From assembly GCA_052035915.1 (NCBI GenBank), contig JBPOHE010000088.1, positions 12,611 to 76,610 on the forward strand: 64,000 nt of DNA. Reading direction: 5' to 3'. Positions 32,189 to 41,077 of this stretch are shown here, piece by piece. The translations under genes were made by a program, and so were the position numbers. Positions within the stretch are counted from its first letter, which is position 1. Each line of letters opens with the position of its first letter. The DNA comes from JBPOHE01 sp052035915 (GTDB lineage: Bacteria > Pseudomonadota > Gammaproteobacteria > Chromatiales > Chromatiaceae). The notes below the pieces were generated by a model. It saw nothing but the letters and a program-made list of their open reading frames with translations. It was not told the DNA's origin and did no database searches.

Positions 32189-33685
32189 ATGCCCATGCCG
32201 CACCGACTCGACAGCGACGCCCGGGAATTCTTCACCCTGGTGGCCGAGATCATCTTCTCCAACCCCTTCAGTCCCCATCGGGCCGCCCTGGAAGGCCTCC
32301 TGGCACGCTGGGCACGGGCACCGGTTCCCACCGGCGAAGGTCATCTCTTTACCGCCGTCATTCCCGCCCTGGAACATCAGCTCGGTGTCCTGGCCGCCCG
32401 GGGGATAGATTCCCTCTCCGGCATGAGTGCCGAGGACCGACCCTTGTTGCAATACGCCTTTCTGTTCCGTCTCTTTCATCGGCATGTGGCCGATCTCGAC
32501 GGCCTGATCCAGGCCCAGGTGCACGCCGGAGAAACGCCGGTGGCGGCGCCTTTCGCCGCGCCCCTGTTGGTGAAGTTGGGGACCCTGGGGTTTTCCCGGG
32601 AGGAAGCGCTCCGCTATCTCGCCCTCTTTTATCAGTTGCGGCGGGCCTATTACTTCATCGACCAGGCCCTGATCGGCAGTTCCCCCGCCATGCGACGGCT
32701 GCGTCACGCCTTGTGGAACAATGTCTTCACCGCCGACACCCGCATCTACGGCGAACTCCTCTGGGACCGCATGGAGGACTTTTCCACCCTCTTGCTGGGC
32801 GAAACCGGCACCGGCAAGGGATCCGCCGCCGCGGCCATCGGTCGCTCCGGACTCATCCCCTTCGATCCCCGCAGCGGTCGTTTCAGCGCCAGCTTCACCG
32901 CCACCTTCGTCGCCACCAATCTGTCCCAGTTCCCCGAGAGCCTGATCGAGTCCGAACTCTTCGGCCATCGCAAAGGCGCCTTCACCGGCGCCATCGAGGA
33001 CCATCAGGGGCTGTTCGAGCGCTGCAATGCCCATGGCGCCCTTTTTCTCGATGAGATCGGCGATCTCGGCATCCCGGTGCAGATCAAGCTCCTCAATGTG
33101 CTCCAGGAGCGCGCCTTTACCCCGGTCGGCAGCCATAAACCCCTGCGCTTCGCCGGGCGGGTGATTGCCGCTACCCACAGGCCGTTACAGGAACTACGCG
33201 CCAGCGGTCGTTTTCGGGAGGATTTCTATTTCCGGCTCTGTTCCGATGTGATCCAGGTGCCGCCGTTGCGGGAACGTCTGCGGGAAGACCCGGAGGAACT
33301 GCGGCAACTGGTGAGCAAGTTGGTGGAGCGGATCAGCGGTCAGGCCGGGAGCCCGCTGGGGGAGGCGGTCCATGAGCGGCTGCGCCGGGATCTTCCCCCG
33401 GACTATCCCTGGCCAGGCAATGTCCGCGAACTGGAACAGGCGGTCCGCCGTGTCATCCTCAACCGGGAATATCGCCCCGAACCTATCCCCCACAGCCCCG
33501 GCCAGGACTGGCTCGCGCTGGCCGCCGCCGGGCGCCTGAATGTGCAGCAATTGCTCAGTCAGTATTGCCGCAGGCTCTATCAGCAGCTCGGGAGCTATGA
33601 GGCGGTGGCCAGGCAACTGGGCCTGGATCGGCGCACGGTGCGCAAATACATCGAAGCGGCGGAAGAACCATCCCTCCCGACATGA
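32189..33685 (+). CDS. Sigma-54-dependent transcriptional activator
   Basis: A 498-residue enhancer-binding protein. The N-terminal 170 residues are helical and match no sensor domain I know. The AAA+ domain follows: Walker A LLLGETGTGKG (from about 202), the sigma-54-contacting loop GAFTGA at 263-268, Walker B GALFLDEIGDL, and the arginine-finger region FREDFYFRL. The C-terminus has a Fis-type helix-turn-helix (GSYEAVARQLGLDRRTVRKYIEAA). It lies downstream of, and on the same strand as, a PspA-like gene with a sigma-54 promoter, so I infer it activates that operon, a PspF-like role with a different sensor. Confidence 0.88.
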   Translation: MPMPHRLDSDAREFFTLVAEIIFSNPFSPHRAALEGLLARWARAPVPTGEGHLFTAVIPALEHQLGVLAARGIDSLSGMSAEDRPLLQYAFLFRLFHRHVADLDGLIQAQVHAGETPVAAPFAAPLLVKLGTLGFSREEALRYLALFYQLRRAYYFIDQALIGSSPAMRRLRHALWNNVFTADTRIYGELLWDRMEDFSTLLLGETGTGKGSAAAAIGRSGLIPFDPRSGRFSASFTATFVATNLSQFPESLIESELFGHRKGAFTGAIEDHQGLFERCNAHGALFLDEIGDLGIPVQIKLLNVLQERAFTPVGSHKPLRFAGRVIAATHRPLQELRASGRFREDFYFRLCSDVIQVPPLRERLREDPEELRQLVSKLVERISGQAGSPLGEAVHERLRRDLPPDYPWPGNVRELEQAVRRVILNREYRPEPIPHSPGQDWLALAAAGRLNVQQLLSQYCRRLYQQLGSYEAVARQLGLDRRTVRKYIEAAEEPSLPT

Positions 33686-33751
33686 GGCTTGCCTGCCCGA
33701 GCTGATCGCCTGTTTTGAATGGATCTTTGGTTTCCGAAGGCGCCGTTGCTT

Positions 33752-33871
33752 CCGGGCATCGACTGGAAAAGGCCAATTTTCGTTCTTTTACAGAGAACAA
33801 TGCGCCTATTGATAAAGGCATTGTTCTCCAAAAGAGAACGAAAAACCGGGCAAAAGAGCCCTGGCCCGGGA
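33752..33871. repeat. 118-bp double-palindrome repeat, copy 5
   Basis: A well-preserved copy: outer arms CCGGGCATCG and GGCCCGGG, inner stems CGTTCTtttacaGAGAACAAT and ATTGTTCTCcaaaaGAGAACGAAAA. It lies between the convergent ends of the sigma-54 activator and the ATPase-TPR gene. Confidence 0.8.
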
Positions 33872-33970
33872 GCCGCCTGACGACCTCCTGAGTGAAGGAG
33901 GCTGGTATTGATGTCGTTTCCGAATATATTCTGGTCTCGATGCCGACGACCATGGCGTAACAAGGCTTGC

Positions 33971-34044
33971 GGTGGGAGGCCCGCCCTGTGGGAGGTGCGC
34001 CTCGCGCCGATTCATCTCGTCGCGGCGGGGGCGCCGCTCCCACC
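33971..34044. repeat. REP-like inverted repeat
   Basis: GGTGGGAG (33971-33978) and CTCCCACC (34037-34044) flank GC-rich self-complementary sequence including TCGCGGCGGGGGCGCC. It is of the GTGGGAGCGG type common between genes in high-GC gammaproteobacteria. No coding sequence is seen in the rest of 33686-34183. Confidence 0.5.
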
Positions 34045-34183
34045 GACAGCTTCTACCCGAGCTGAGCAGAATTCCTGATTCCGCGGTGTACGGCCGGTTC
34101 TGGCGTCAGCCCCTCAGCCGCCGATCACGGATCGGGCAGGCCAGGTACTTCTCCGATCAAGGGTGTAGTTGGGACGGGTCGGA

Positions 34184-37100
34184 TCACTCGGCCACCACCA
34201 GATCCAGCATCGGGCCGAAGGCCAGGGGCAGGTCTTCGGCTAGCAGCTCCGGGTCGGCAAGCTCGATCATGCCGTCGGCCTGGATGCGCACCAGGGTGCG
34301 AAATAGACCATTCCGGAAGACCACCGTGGCCCCCAGTACCGCCCGTCCCCCCTGGTTCGCCAGCCGCTCCATGGGGGTAACCAGGGCCGCCAGCCGCTCC
34401 CGCTCGGCGTCGGTCGCCGTGGGCAACCAGGTGATGGCCGCCGGGTACTCAATGAAGCGGAACGAGCCCAGATCCGAATTGATGACCATAAAGAAAAATC
34501 GGACATAGGCGCGGAGCACGGCCTCGGCCGCGGCGGCCTCCGCCAGGTCTAGAGGTGGGCGGTGTCCCATCAAGTTATAGATCCAGTCGTTGGTGCGGCC
34601 GGCCAGCACTAGGCCATCGGGGTGCAGCACGAAAGGCACCGCCAGCTCGCCGCCGCGGTGGGGCAGCAGGACTAGATGGGCCTCGGGCAGGAACGGCAGG
34701 GCCGCGGTGCGCAACTCGACGCGATCGAACGCCTCCAGGTTGGCGATCCCGAGCCGGGGTACCTCGGCCGCGAAGCGGGCGGTCAACTCCGCCGAGGCCG
34801 GTGCTAGGGGCAGTCCGGCAAAGGTCGCGGCGCCGTCAGGGGACACCACGCAGGGGCGCACCCCCAGGTCCGGGTCTCCCGTCCGGGGCAGCCCGGTAGG
34901 GAGATAGGGGATCTTGGTCATGGCCTGGAGTGAGGCCACCAAATCCGGGTCGAGGCGCTCCAGGGCCTCCGGCTGCAAGTCTTCCGCCAAGGCCTGAGCC
35001 CGGGTCCGGAGGGTGACCACCTCGGCACTATCCGCGGCCAAGCCCTGTTCCTCCAGCAGGTCCGCCACGTCCAACAACAGGCCGGGATCGCGCAACCGCA
35101 GGGCCAGTCCGCGGATCAGCCAAGTGCGTGGGTCCGGTGCGGCCTCGGCTGCATCCGCGGGCGGCGTCAGGGCATTTAGGGCCGAGAGGATGGCAGCGTA
35201 GCCTTTGGCACGGCCCTCCTGCGCGCTGATACGACTCAGCTGCTCGGCGAGGACGGCCAATGGCTCCGACTCCGGGATCACTTGCCATCCGAGATCGCGG
35301 AGCCTATCGAAAAAGGCTTGTTGCTGGTCTAGGGCAGCGGCGACATACAAGGCCACTGGCAGATGTTCCGCTGCTTGCCCGGAATCCAGTCTGGCCAGGG
35401 ACTCGAAGCCCGCCAGGATCTGGGCGCCACAGGCCGTGAAATCCATATCCTGGGGCATTCGTCCGGCGAAGATCATCATGTTTCTCAGATCAGTAGTCCG
35501 GCTGGAGGCATCCCCCAGCCGTTCCGCCAGCTCTGCGGCCTCCGTCAGGGCCGTGATGGCCTCCGTGTGCTTGCCGGTCATGCCCAGGCAGTAGCCTAGC
35601 AAGCTCATTGCCGCTTGCCGCTGGGTTTCATCGCCGAGGCCCAGATCAATAGCTTTGCGCAAGGCCGTGATGGCCTCATCTCGGCGCTCCAAATTATCCA
35701 GGGCGTCTCCTTGGAGGTAGAGGGAACGAGCTTGAACGCTGGTGTCGTGATGTAAGGCCGCCCGGGCCTCCAGGCCCCGAGCCGTGACCAACATTTCCTC
35801 GAACTGTCGAAGCCGTTGCAGCCTTACTACGACCGCCTCAGTGGCATTGGCCTCGCGGTCGAAGTCACGGGCGGTACGGGCCAGGTCCAGGGCTTGGCGG
35901 GCGGCCGCCAGGGCCTCGTCGTGGCGTTCCAGCTGGGCCAAACAAGCGCTCTGCAAGGCAAACCCATCGCATGCATTTCCGAAGTCCTCTACGGCCAACG
36001 CCCAGTCCCCTGTCTGCCGGGCAGCCTCTAGGGACTCCGCGTGGCGATCGAGTTCAAACAGCAACCACGCAACCAGCCCTAGTGCCTCCGCTGCCCGCCC
36101 CAGATTCTGTGCCTCCTGCAGAAACTCGATGGATTCCCGGGCGGGGAGCAAGGCGTCCTCCTTCCGTCCCAGCCCAGCAAGGGCATGAGCCATCATTTGC
36201 AGACTGCGTCCTTCCCAAGCCGTCAGCTCGAGCCTACGGGCCAGTTCCCGGGCAGTCTCGGCTTGGTGCAGTGACCTCTGGTAATCTTTTCTATGCCAGT
36301 TTGCCCAACTCAGGGTCATGGCCGCAGCAAGCCCTGCCTCAGGGCTGGATGTTCTGTCCGGGTCGATGGTGGCCCCACCCATGGCCAGCGCCCGATCGAG
36401 GTCGCGAAACACGGGCTCAAGAAGCATGCTGCCCAGGTTCCGAACCATCACGACCGCATCCCCATCCCCTTCCGCCGCCCCCAGAGCCTCATAGAGCACC
36501 GCCTCCGCCCGGGCGTCCTCATGATTCGATGCCGGCTCCCGCAGGCAATGGGCCACCGCCAGGGCACAGAGCCGGAAGATGTGCAGGCGTCCATCCCCGC
36601 CCCGGGACTCCCGGTCAAGACGCTCGATCAGCTCACGGGAGACCCCAGCGCGCAGGGCGTCCAAGATTGCTTGGGCGGCGGCCTGGTCGGCAGGCTCCAG
36701 CAGGCGGCGCAACAGGTCCAGGCGCAGGATGAAGCCGAAGGCCAGGTGGCGGCGCGGCGCCCCCGGCTGCACCGCGCCTTCCCCCGGCGACAGGGCCCGT
36801 CCGATCCCGTGACGGCTGAGGCGCAGTAGGACCGCGGCCTCATCCCGGCGCCCGCACCGGGCGAAGGACTCCGCCTCCAGCTGTAGGTCGTCGCGACTGA
36901 ACCAAGCCACCAGGAGCTCCACCGCCTCCTCGAAGTGGCTGACCGCGGATAGGGCCGGGTCGTGGCCGATCACCTGGCGTTGCTTGTACCAATAGGCCAT
37001 CACTCGGTCGGTGGCCTGATAAAGCATGGCCCGGCCGCTGCCGCCCTGTTCCTTGTGGCCCAGGATCAGGCGCTCCGCCTGGAGACGGCGAAAGGCCTCG

Positions 37101-38191
37101 GCCAGGGCGGACTGGCTCAGTCCCTCCTCAGCAAAGCGCTGGGCGATCTCGGTCTGAGAGGCTGGCTCCCTGCCGCGCAGCAGGGTGTCGAACACCAACT
37201 GGCATTCGTCGCTGAGATCGCCCAGGCGATGCTGGTAATAGGGGGTCAGCTCGTCGATAAGGGCCGCCAGGTTCAGGGTGGCGTGCTCCAGGTCCTGCTC
37301 CAGGAGGTGATCCACCAGGACCGCGATCATGCGCGGGGCGCCGCCGCTAAAAAGGGTCAAGGCCTTGAGCTGGATCTGCTCCTGCCGGGTCAGCTCCGCC
37401 GCTACGCCCCGGGACAACCGGCGACGGCGCAGGGCATAGGCGAGGACCTCGGGCTCGGTCCAGGGTTCCAGGGGCTGCTCCCGGATCCACTGGAACAGGG
37501 GGTGTTCCGGATTATCGTTGCGGATGTTATGGGTGGCGCTGATGGCCAGCATCAGGCGATTACCGGGGCGAGAGATGACACCGCGCAGAGCCAGTTCCAC
37601 GGTCCGATCCTCGGGCCTCACGCCTGCGGCTACCCGCTCCCCCTTGGGCAGGCCGCGGCGGCGCCCGGCCCGGGCGGCCAGGCGCGCGAGCTTGTCCATC
37701 AGCTCATCGAAATTTTCCACCGCCGCTATCACCAGGCCCCGTCCGGGGCCGAAGCGCTGGTCCAGAGCGGTGTCCAGGCCGGCAATGGCCCGGTCCAGGG
37801 CATCTGGGGCCTCGTCGCGGAAATGGCCGATGCCGCCGCTCAGGTCACCGACCATGAGGCGGCGCACCTCGTCCACCAAGCGCGCCACCGAGGTGACGTT
37901 GGGCAGCTCTTCCGGGAGATGGGCGAAGGCCAGCGGATGGCCCTGGGCAGCCAGCTCCTCGACCTTGCGGCGGAGTTGGCGCAGCAAGAAGCTCTTGCCA
38001 TAGCCGCGGGGCGCCACCAGGGCCAGGTGCTGGATGGCGCCGCCCTGGGCATTGTGGACGATGGTCGCCAGCCAGTTGGCCAGGAGATCCTCCCGGCTGG
38101 TGGCTAGGGCGTCGATCTGGCGGTCGGTCAGACGGCGCGGGTTGAAAACGTCGATGCGTGGGGATTCGCAGCGAGAGATCCAGATGGCCAT
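34184..38191 (-). CDS. Large ATPase-TPR protein of a two-ATPase operon
   Basis: A 1335-residue cytoplasmic protein. Residues about 1-330 form a STAND/AAA-like ATPase with Walker A VAPRGYGKSFLLRQL and a Walker B-like GLVIAAVENFDEL. A winged-helix segment follows to about 420 (ASQTEIAQRFAEEGLSQSALAEAFRRLQAERLI). About 450-1060 is a helical TPR array (WEGRSLQMMAHALAGLGRKEDALLPA and many similar units). The last 200 residues are a separate alpha/beta domain (VELRTAALPFLPEAHLVLLP…FFFMVINSDLGSFRFIEYP). I place the start at MAIWISRCE, 8 bp after the upstream ATPase. The architecture recalls signal-transducing NTPases of conflict systems, but no effector domain is recognisable. Confidence 0.75.
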   Translation of the reverse strand: MAIWISRCESPRIDVFNPRRLTDRQIDALATSREDLLANWLATIVHNAQGGAIQHLALVAPRGYGKSFLLRQLRRKVEELAAQGHPLAFAHLPEELPNVTSVARLVDEVRRLMVGDLSGGIGHFRDEAPDALDRAIAGLDTALDQRFGPGRGLVIAAVENFDELMDKLARLAARAGRRRGLPKGERVAAGVRPEDRTVELALRGVISRPGNRLMLAISATHNIRNDNPEHPLFQWIREQPLEPWTEPEVLAYALRRRRLSRGVAAELTRQEQIQLKALTLFSGGAPRMIAVLVDHLLEQDLEHATLNLAALIDELTPYYQHRLGDLSDECQLVFDTLLRGREPASQTEIAQRFAEEGLSQSALAEAFRRLQAERLILGHKEQGGSGRAMLYQATDRVMAYWYKQRQVIGHDPALSAVSHFEEAVELLVAWFSRDDLQLEAESFARCGRRDEAAVLLRLSRHGIGRALSPGEGAVQPGAPRRHLAFGFILRLDLLRRLLEPADQAAAQAILDALRAGVSRELIERLDRESRGGDGRLHIFRLCALAVAHCLREPASNHEDARAEAVLYEALGAAEGDGDAVVMVRNLGSMLLEPVFRDLDRALAMGGATIDPDRTSSPEAGLAAAMTLSWANWHRKDYQRSLHQAETARELARRLELTAWEGRSLQMMAHALAGLGRKEDALLPARESIEFLQEAQNLGRAAEALGLVAWLLFELDRHAESLEAARQTGDWALAVEDFGNACDGFALQSACLAQLERHDEALAAARQALDLARTARDFDREANATEAVVVRLQRLRQFEEMLVTARGLEARAALHHDTSVQARSLYLQGDALDNLERRDEAITALRKAIDLGLGDETQRQAAMSLLGYCLGMTGKHTEAITALTEAAELAERLGDASSRTTDLRNMMIFAGRMPQDMDFTACGAQILAGFESLARLDSGQAAEHLPVALYVAAALDQQQAFFDRLRDLGWQVIPESEPLAVLAEQLSRISAQEGRAKGYAAILSALNALTPPADAAEAAPDPRTWLIRGLALRLRDPGLLLDVADLLEEQGLAADSAEVVTLRTRAQALAEDLQPEALERLDPDLVASLQAMTKIPYLPTGLPRTGDPDLGVRPCVVSPDGAATFAGLPLAPASAELTARFAAEVPRLGIANLEAFDRVELRTAALPFLPEAHLVLLPHRGGELAVPFVLHPDGLVLAGRTNDWIYNLMGHRPPLDLAEAAAAEAVLRAYVRFFFMVINSDLGSFRFIEYPAAITWLPTATDAERERLAALVTPMERLANQGGRAVLGATVVFRNGLFRTLVRIQADGMIELADPELLAEDLPLAFGPMLDLVVAE

Positions 38192-38199
38192 AGGTTCGT

Positions 38200-39444
38200 T
38201 CAGCCGTTGAGGGCGTCGCGCTCGGCCCACCAGACGGCGGCCAGGGGCGTGGCGAAGCCGAAATGGTTGCCGGGGCGCTTGGCGAGGAAGTCGTCCTGGA
38301 TCAGGGCGGTCAGCAGGGCGGTCTTTTGCACCAGGGTCCAGTCCTGGGGAAATACCTCGGCCAGGGCCGTGGCGGGGATCTCTTCCGGGTCGCCGAAGCG
38401 TCGGAACATGCCCATGGCGACGTTGGCCTCCTCTCGCGCGTAGTAGCGGAGCCGGTTGTCAAACTGGGGGAAGAAGTTCTGCTGTAGCAGCCGTTCCGTG
38501 GTCTCAGCAGCGAGGCCGCTGATCACCTCGGGTGTCAGGCCGCGGCCCCGCGCCGCGCGCTGAAGGTCCAGGAAGATGGCCTGGAAGAAGGTGGGATAGG
38601 CAGCGGGTGGGGCAGTAAGTACTGCTTTCGTGTCCTCTGGGGTCCAGAAGTCAAATCGGCAGCCCCGGGCCAGGGCGGCGATCATGGCCTCGGCATCGAC
38701 CTTGGCTAGGGGCGGCAGCCGCTCATGATTCAGGTCGCCGAACAGATTGGGGTCTACGCCCAGGTTCCGCTCCAGGCGATGCACGCCGATGGAGCCGGCG
38801 ATCAGCATGGCCAAGCCAGCGTCGCGCCAGCGGCGCAGCTCAGTTAGGAAGGCAGCGACGTGACGGCTGTCCGTGTCGCCTTGGTCGTGCAACTCCTGGC
38901 AGAAGAAGGGTAATTCGTCGAGGATCAGGACGATCTTTCGGTCATGTCGGCGTAGGCGCTCGCTGATGGGACCCAGGATGGCCTCCAAGTACTCCAGCAC
39001 ATCCTTGGGGCCGGCATGCCTCTCTTGGTCCTTGCTCGGGCCGCAGGTCCAGAGTTGCAGCACCTGGCGGACGCGCGAGGGCAGCTTCAGGGCGGCGTCG
39101 GTGAACAGGCCGCGGATGCCGTCGGCGAGGCTGCGGTCTGCCTGCTGTTCGCAGGCCTGTATTAGCCGGCCGACCAGGGTCTCGATGCGGTTGGCCCCCT
39201 GCAGCTCCAGGGTCACCGGCTGGGCGCCCTCTCGGCGGACCAGCTCGTCGATGCCGAGCATCAGGCTCGATTTGCCGATACGCCGCAGGCCGAACAAGCT
39301 GACGCTGTTGCCTTTCAGGAGCAGGCGGGCGATGGGGCATTCCAGGTCCCAACGGGGCCAGCGGCTGTCGCCCTTGGCAGCTTGGCCGTAATGGGGGATC
39401 AGTTCTGCGGAGGGGGCCGATTCTTCACAGTGGTCCAGCAACAT
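38200..39444 (-). CDS. AAA/STAND-type ATPase, first gene of the pair
   Basis: A 414-residue ATPase. Walker A is SLFGLRRIGKSSLMLGI (near 50-60), Walker B is KIVLILDELPFF, and a sensor-like segment GLAMLIAGSIGVHRLERNLG follows. The C-terminal part is helical with a probable winged-helix fold (LVQKTALLTALIQDDFLAKRPGNHFGFATPLAAVWW). It resembles the AAA_14/ORC-like bacterial ATPases often found in accessory islands. The ATG at 39444 is preceded by AAGGAG. Together with the downstream 1335-residue protein it forms a two-gene operon next to insertion-sequence scars. Confidence 0.78.
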   Translation of the reverse strand: MLLDHCEESAPSAELIPHYGQAAKGDSRWPRWDLECPIARLLLKGNSVSLFGLRRIGKSSLMLGIDELVRREGAQPVTLELQGANRIETLVGRLIQACEQQADRSLADGIRGLFTDAALKLPSRVRQVLQLWTCGPSKDQERHAGPKDVLEYLEAILGPISERLRRHDRKIVLILDELPFFCQELHDQGDTDSRHVAAFLTELRRWRDAGLAMLIAGSIGVHRLERNLGVDPNLFGDLNHERLPPLAKVDAEAMIAALARGCRFDFWTPEDTKAVLTAPPAAYPTFFQAIFLDLQRAARGRGLTPEVISGLAAETTERLLQQNFFPQFDNRLRYYAREEANVAMGMFRRFGDPEEIPATALAEVFPQDWTLVQKTALLTALIQDDFLAKRPGNHFGFATPLAAVWWAERDALNG

Positions 39445-39490
39445 CCCATGACTCCTTCGTTGGTGGGGAGGATCAATCTTCAAAGAGTGT

Positions 39491-39520
39491 GATAATGTAT
39501 CATGAATTATTGATATCAAT
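39491..39520 (-). promoter_or_regulatory. Possible promoter/operator of the ATPase pair
   Basis: In an AT-rich island 45-75 bases before the ATPase start, the minus strand reads TTGATA, 16 bases, then CATTAT, a plausible sigma-70 promoter. A perfect 12-bp palindrome ATTGATATCAAT (39509-39520) covers the -35 region and could be an operator. Confidence 0.4.
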
Positions 39521-39674
39521 CTTCTCTGATACCATGCCCAGCAGGGCAATCGCATCAAAGCCGAATGCCATGGTCGTTGACTGACAGTAATAATCGTTTA
39601 TGGTCAATAGGTTACACCGGGGGCTGTCCACAGCACCTTGATTTGTGTAGTTTCCTGTCTTTTTGGGGCGCCCC

Positions 39675-40484
39675 ATGGAGACAGAGAAGCAGAGTGTTCA
39701 AAGCCAGCGGATGTCGTTGGCAGAAGCGTTTGCGGAAATTCCGGACCCGCGCGTCGCGGGACGGTCGAAGCACAACCTAGTGGAGAGGCTGGTGGTGACG
39801 GTGTGCGGATTGATGTGCGGGGTGGACGACTTTGTCGGCATCGAGGCCTGGGCCAAAGAGCGCATCGACTGGCTGCGGCGCTTTCTGAAGCTGGAAAATG
39901 GGGTGCCGTCGCACGATACCCTGGGCCGGTTGTTCGGCTTGCTGGATCGCCGGGCGGTGGAGAAGAGCTTTCGCTCCTGGGTCGGCGGCGCGCTGCCGAC
40001 GCTGGCGGAAGGGGGCGTAGTGGCGATTGACGGCAAGGCGAGCCGGCGCAGCCAGCTGACAGGCCAGCCGGCCTTGCACCTGGTCAGCGCCTTCGCCGCC
40101 GGGGCGGGGTTGGTGCTGGGGCAGGAAGCCTGTGCCGAGAAGTCCAACGAGCTGACGGCGATCCCGGTGCGGCTTGAAGCGCTGAGGCTCAAGGGGGTGA
40201 TCGTCACCATCGACGCCATGGGCACGCACGCCAACATCGCTCAGGCGATCCGGGACAAGGAGGCGGACTACGTTCTGGCGGTGAAGGACAACCAGCCCAA
40301 ATTGGCTGAGTCGATCGCGACATTCTTCGAGATTGGACAAGCCGAAGGATGGAAAAACGTACGCCACAGCTACGTCGAGTCGGTCGAGAAGGATCATGGA
40401 CGGCTGGAAGTCCGGCGCGGCTGGGCGTTCAGCCACCTCGATGGCTTGGCCGATCCCGGGCAATGGCCCGACTTGAAGATGTAA
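39675..40484 (+). pseudogene. ISAs1-family transposase, 3' truncated
   Basis: The first 270 residues of an ISAs1-type DDE transposase: SLAEAFAEIPDPRVAGRSKHNL, LENGVPSHDTLGRLF, VVAIDGKASRRS (first Asp), GVIVTIDAMGTHANIAQAI (second Asp), YVLAVKDNQPKL and EKDHGRLEVRRGW. It stops at 40484, about 100 residues short of full-length family members. The missing end is replaced by the tail of an unrelated transposase, so this copy should be inactive. Confidence 0.85.
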
Positions 40485-40493
40485 TGGAACTAG

Positions 40494-40757
40494 GCGCACA
40501 AGACGGTGAATCACGCGAAGGGCGAGTATGCCCGCGACGAGGACGGCGACGGGTTCCACGAGGTTCACGTCAACACGATGGAGGGCCTGTGGTCGCGGCT
40601 GCACTCCTGGCTGCGCCCGCACCGGGGCGTTTCCCAGGACAAGCTGCCCTTGTATCTGGCCTTCTTCGAGTTCATCTACAACCTCAAAAGGCGCAGCAAG
40701 CGCCTACTTTCCTCACTGCTGGGGGTTTTGCTCAAAAAGACCCCGAAACCCATTTAG
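40494..40757 (+). pseudogene. IS1595-type transposase, 3' remnant
   Basis: In another frame, beginning within 10 bases of the ISAs1 stop, the sequence encodes AHKTVNHAKGEYAR…HEVHVNTMEGLWSRLHSWL, then RPHRGVSQDKLPLYLAFFEFIYNLKRR. This is the C-terminal third of an IS1595/ISXO2-like transposase, including the HxNTxEGxW block with the catalytic Glu. The 5' two thirds are absent. The junction shows that two elements were fused by deletion or nested insertion. Confidence 0.75.
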
Positions 40758-40769
40758 AGCCAATGACTG

Positions 40770-40866
40770 GTTTTGTTCTTATTATGAGAACAATGTGACA
40801 AAATAAATGGGGTTATGTTCTTTATTGGAGAACAGAAACCAAGCCAATGCGCCCCGGCCCGGGAGC
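40770..40866. repeat. Double-palindrome repeat, copy 6 (left arm lost)
   Basis: Inner stems TTGTTCTtattatGAGAACAAT and ATGTTCTttattgGAGAACAGAAA and the right arm GGCCCGGG are present. The left outer GC arm is missing, replaced by the end of the IS1595 remnant. The rest of 40758-41077 shows only a leader for the lipoprotein gene. Confidence 0.7.
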
Positions 40867-41077
40867 CGCCTGGCGTCTTGGTGTGGGCAACAGCGCTGGG
40901 ACCTATTTCGCTCATCGCCGCGCTTCCTGAGGGCTGTGCGATGTACGCCCTCTCCCGCGAGCGGACGAGGGGAGGGAAGGGGTACTCCAGGCTATTCCAC
41001 TTGGAATCCATGGCCTTTACACTCGCTGAGAATCGACAAAAGCGACCTCCCTTTTATAACGCCATAAGGAAACCATT

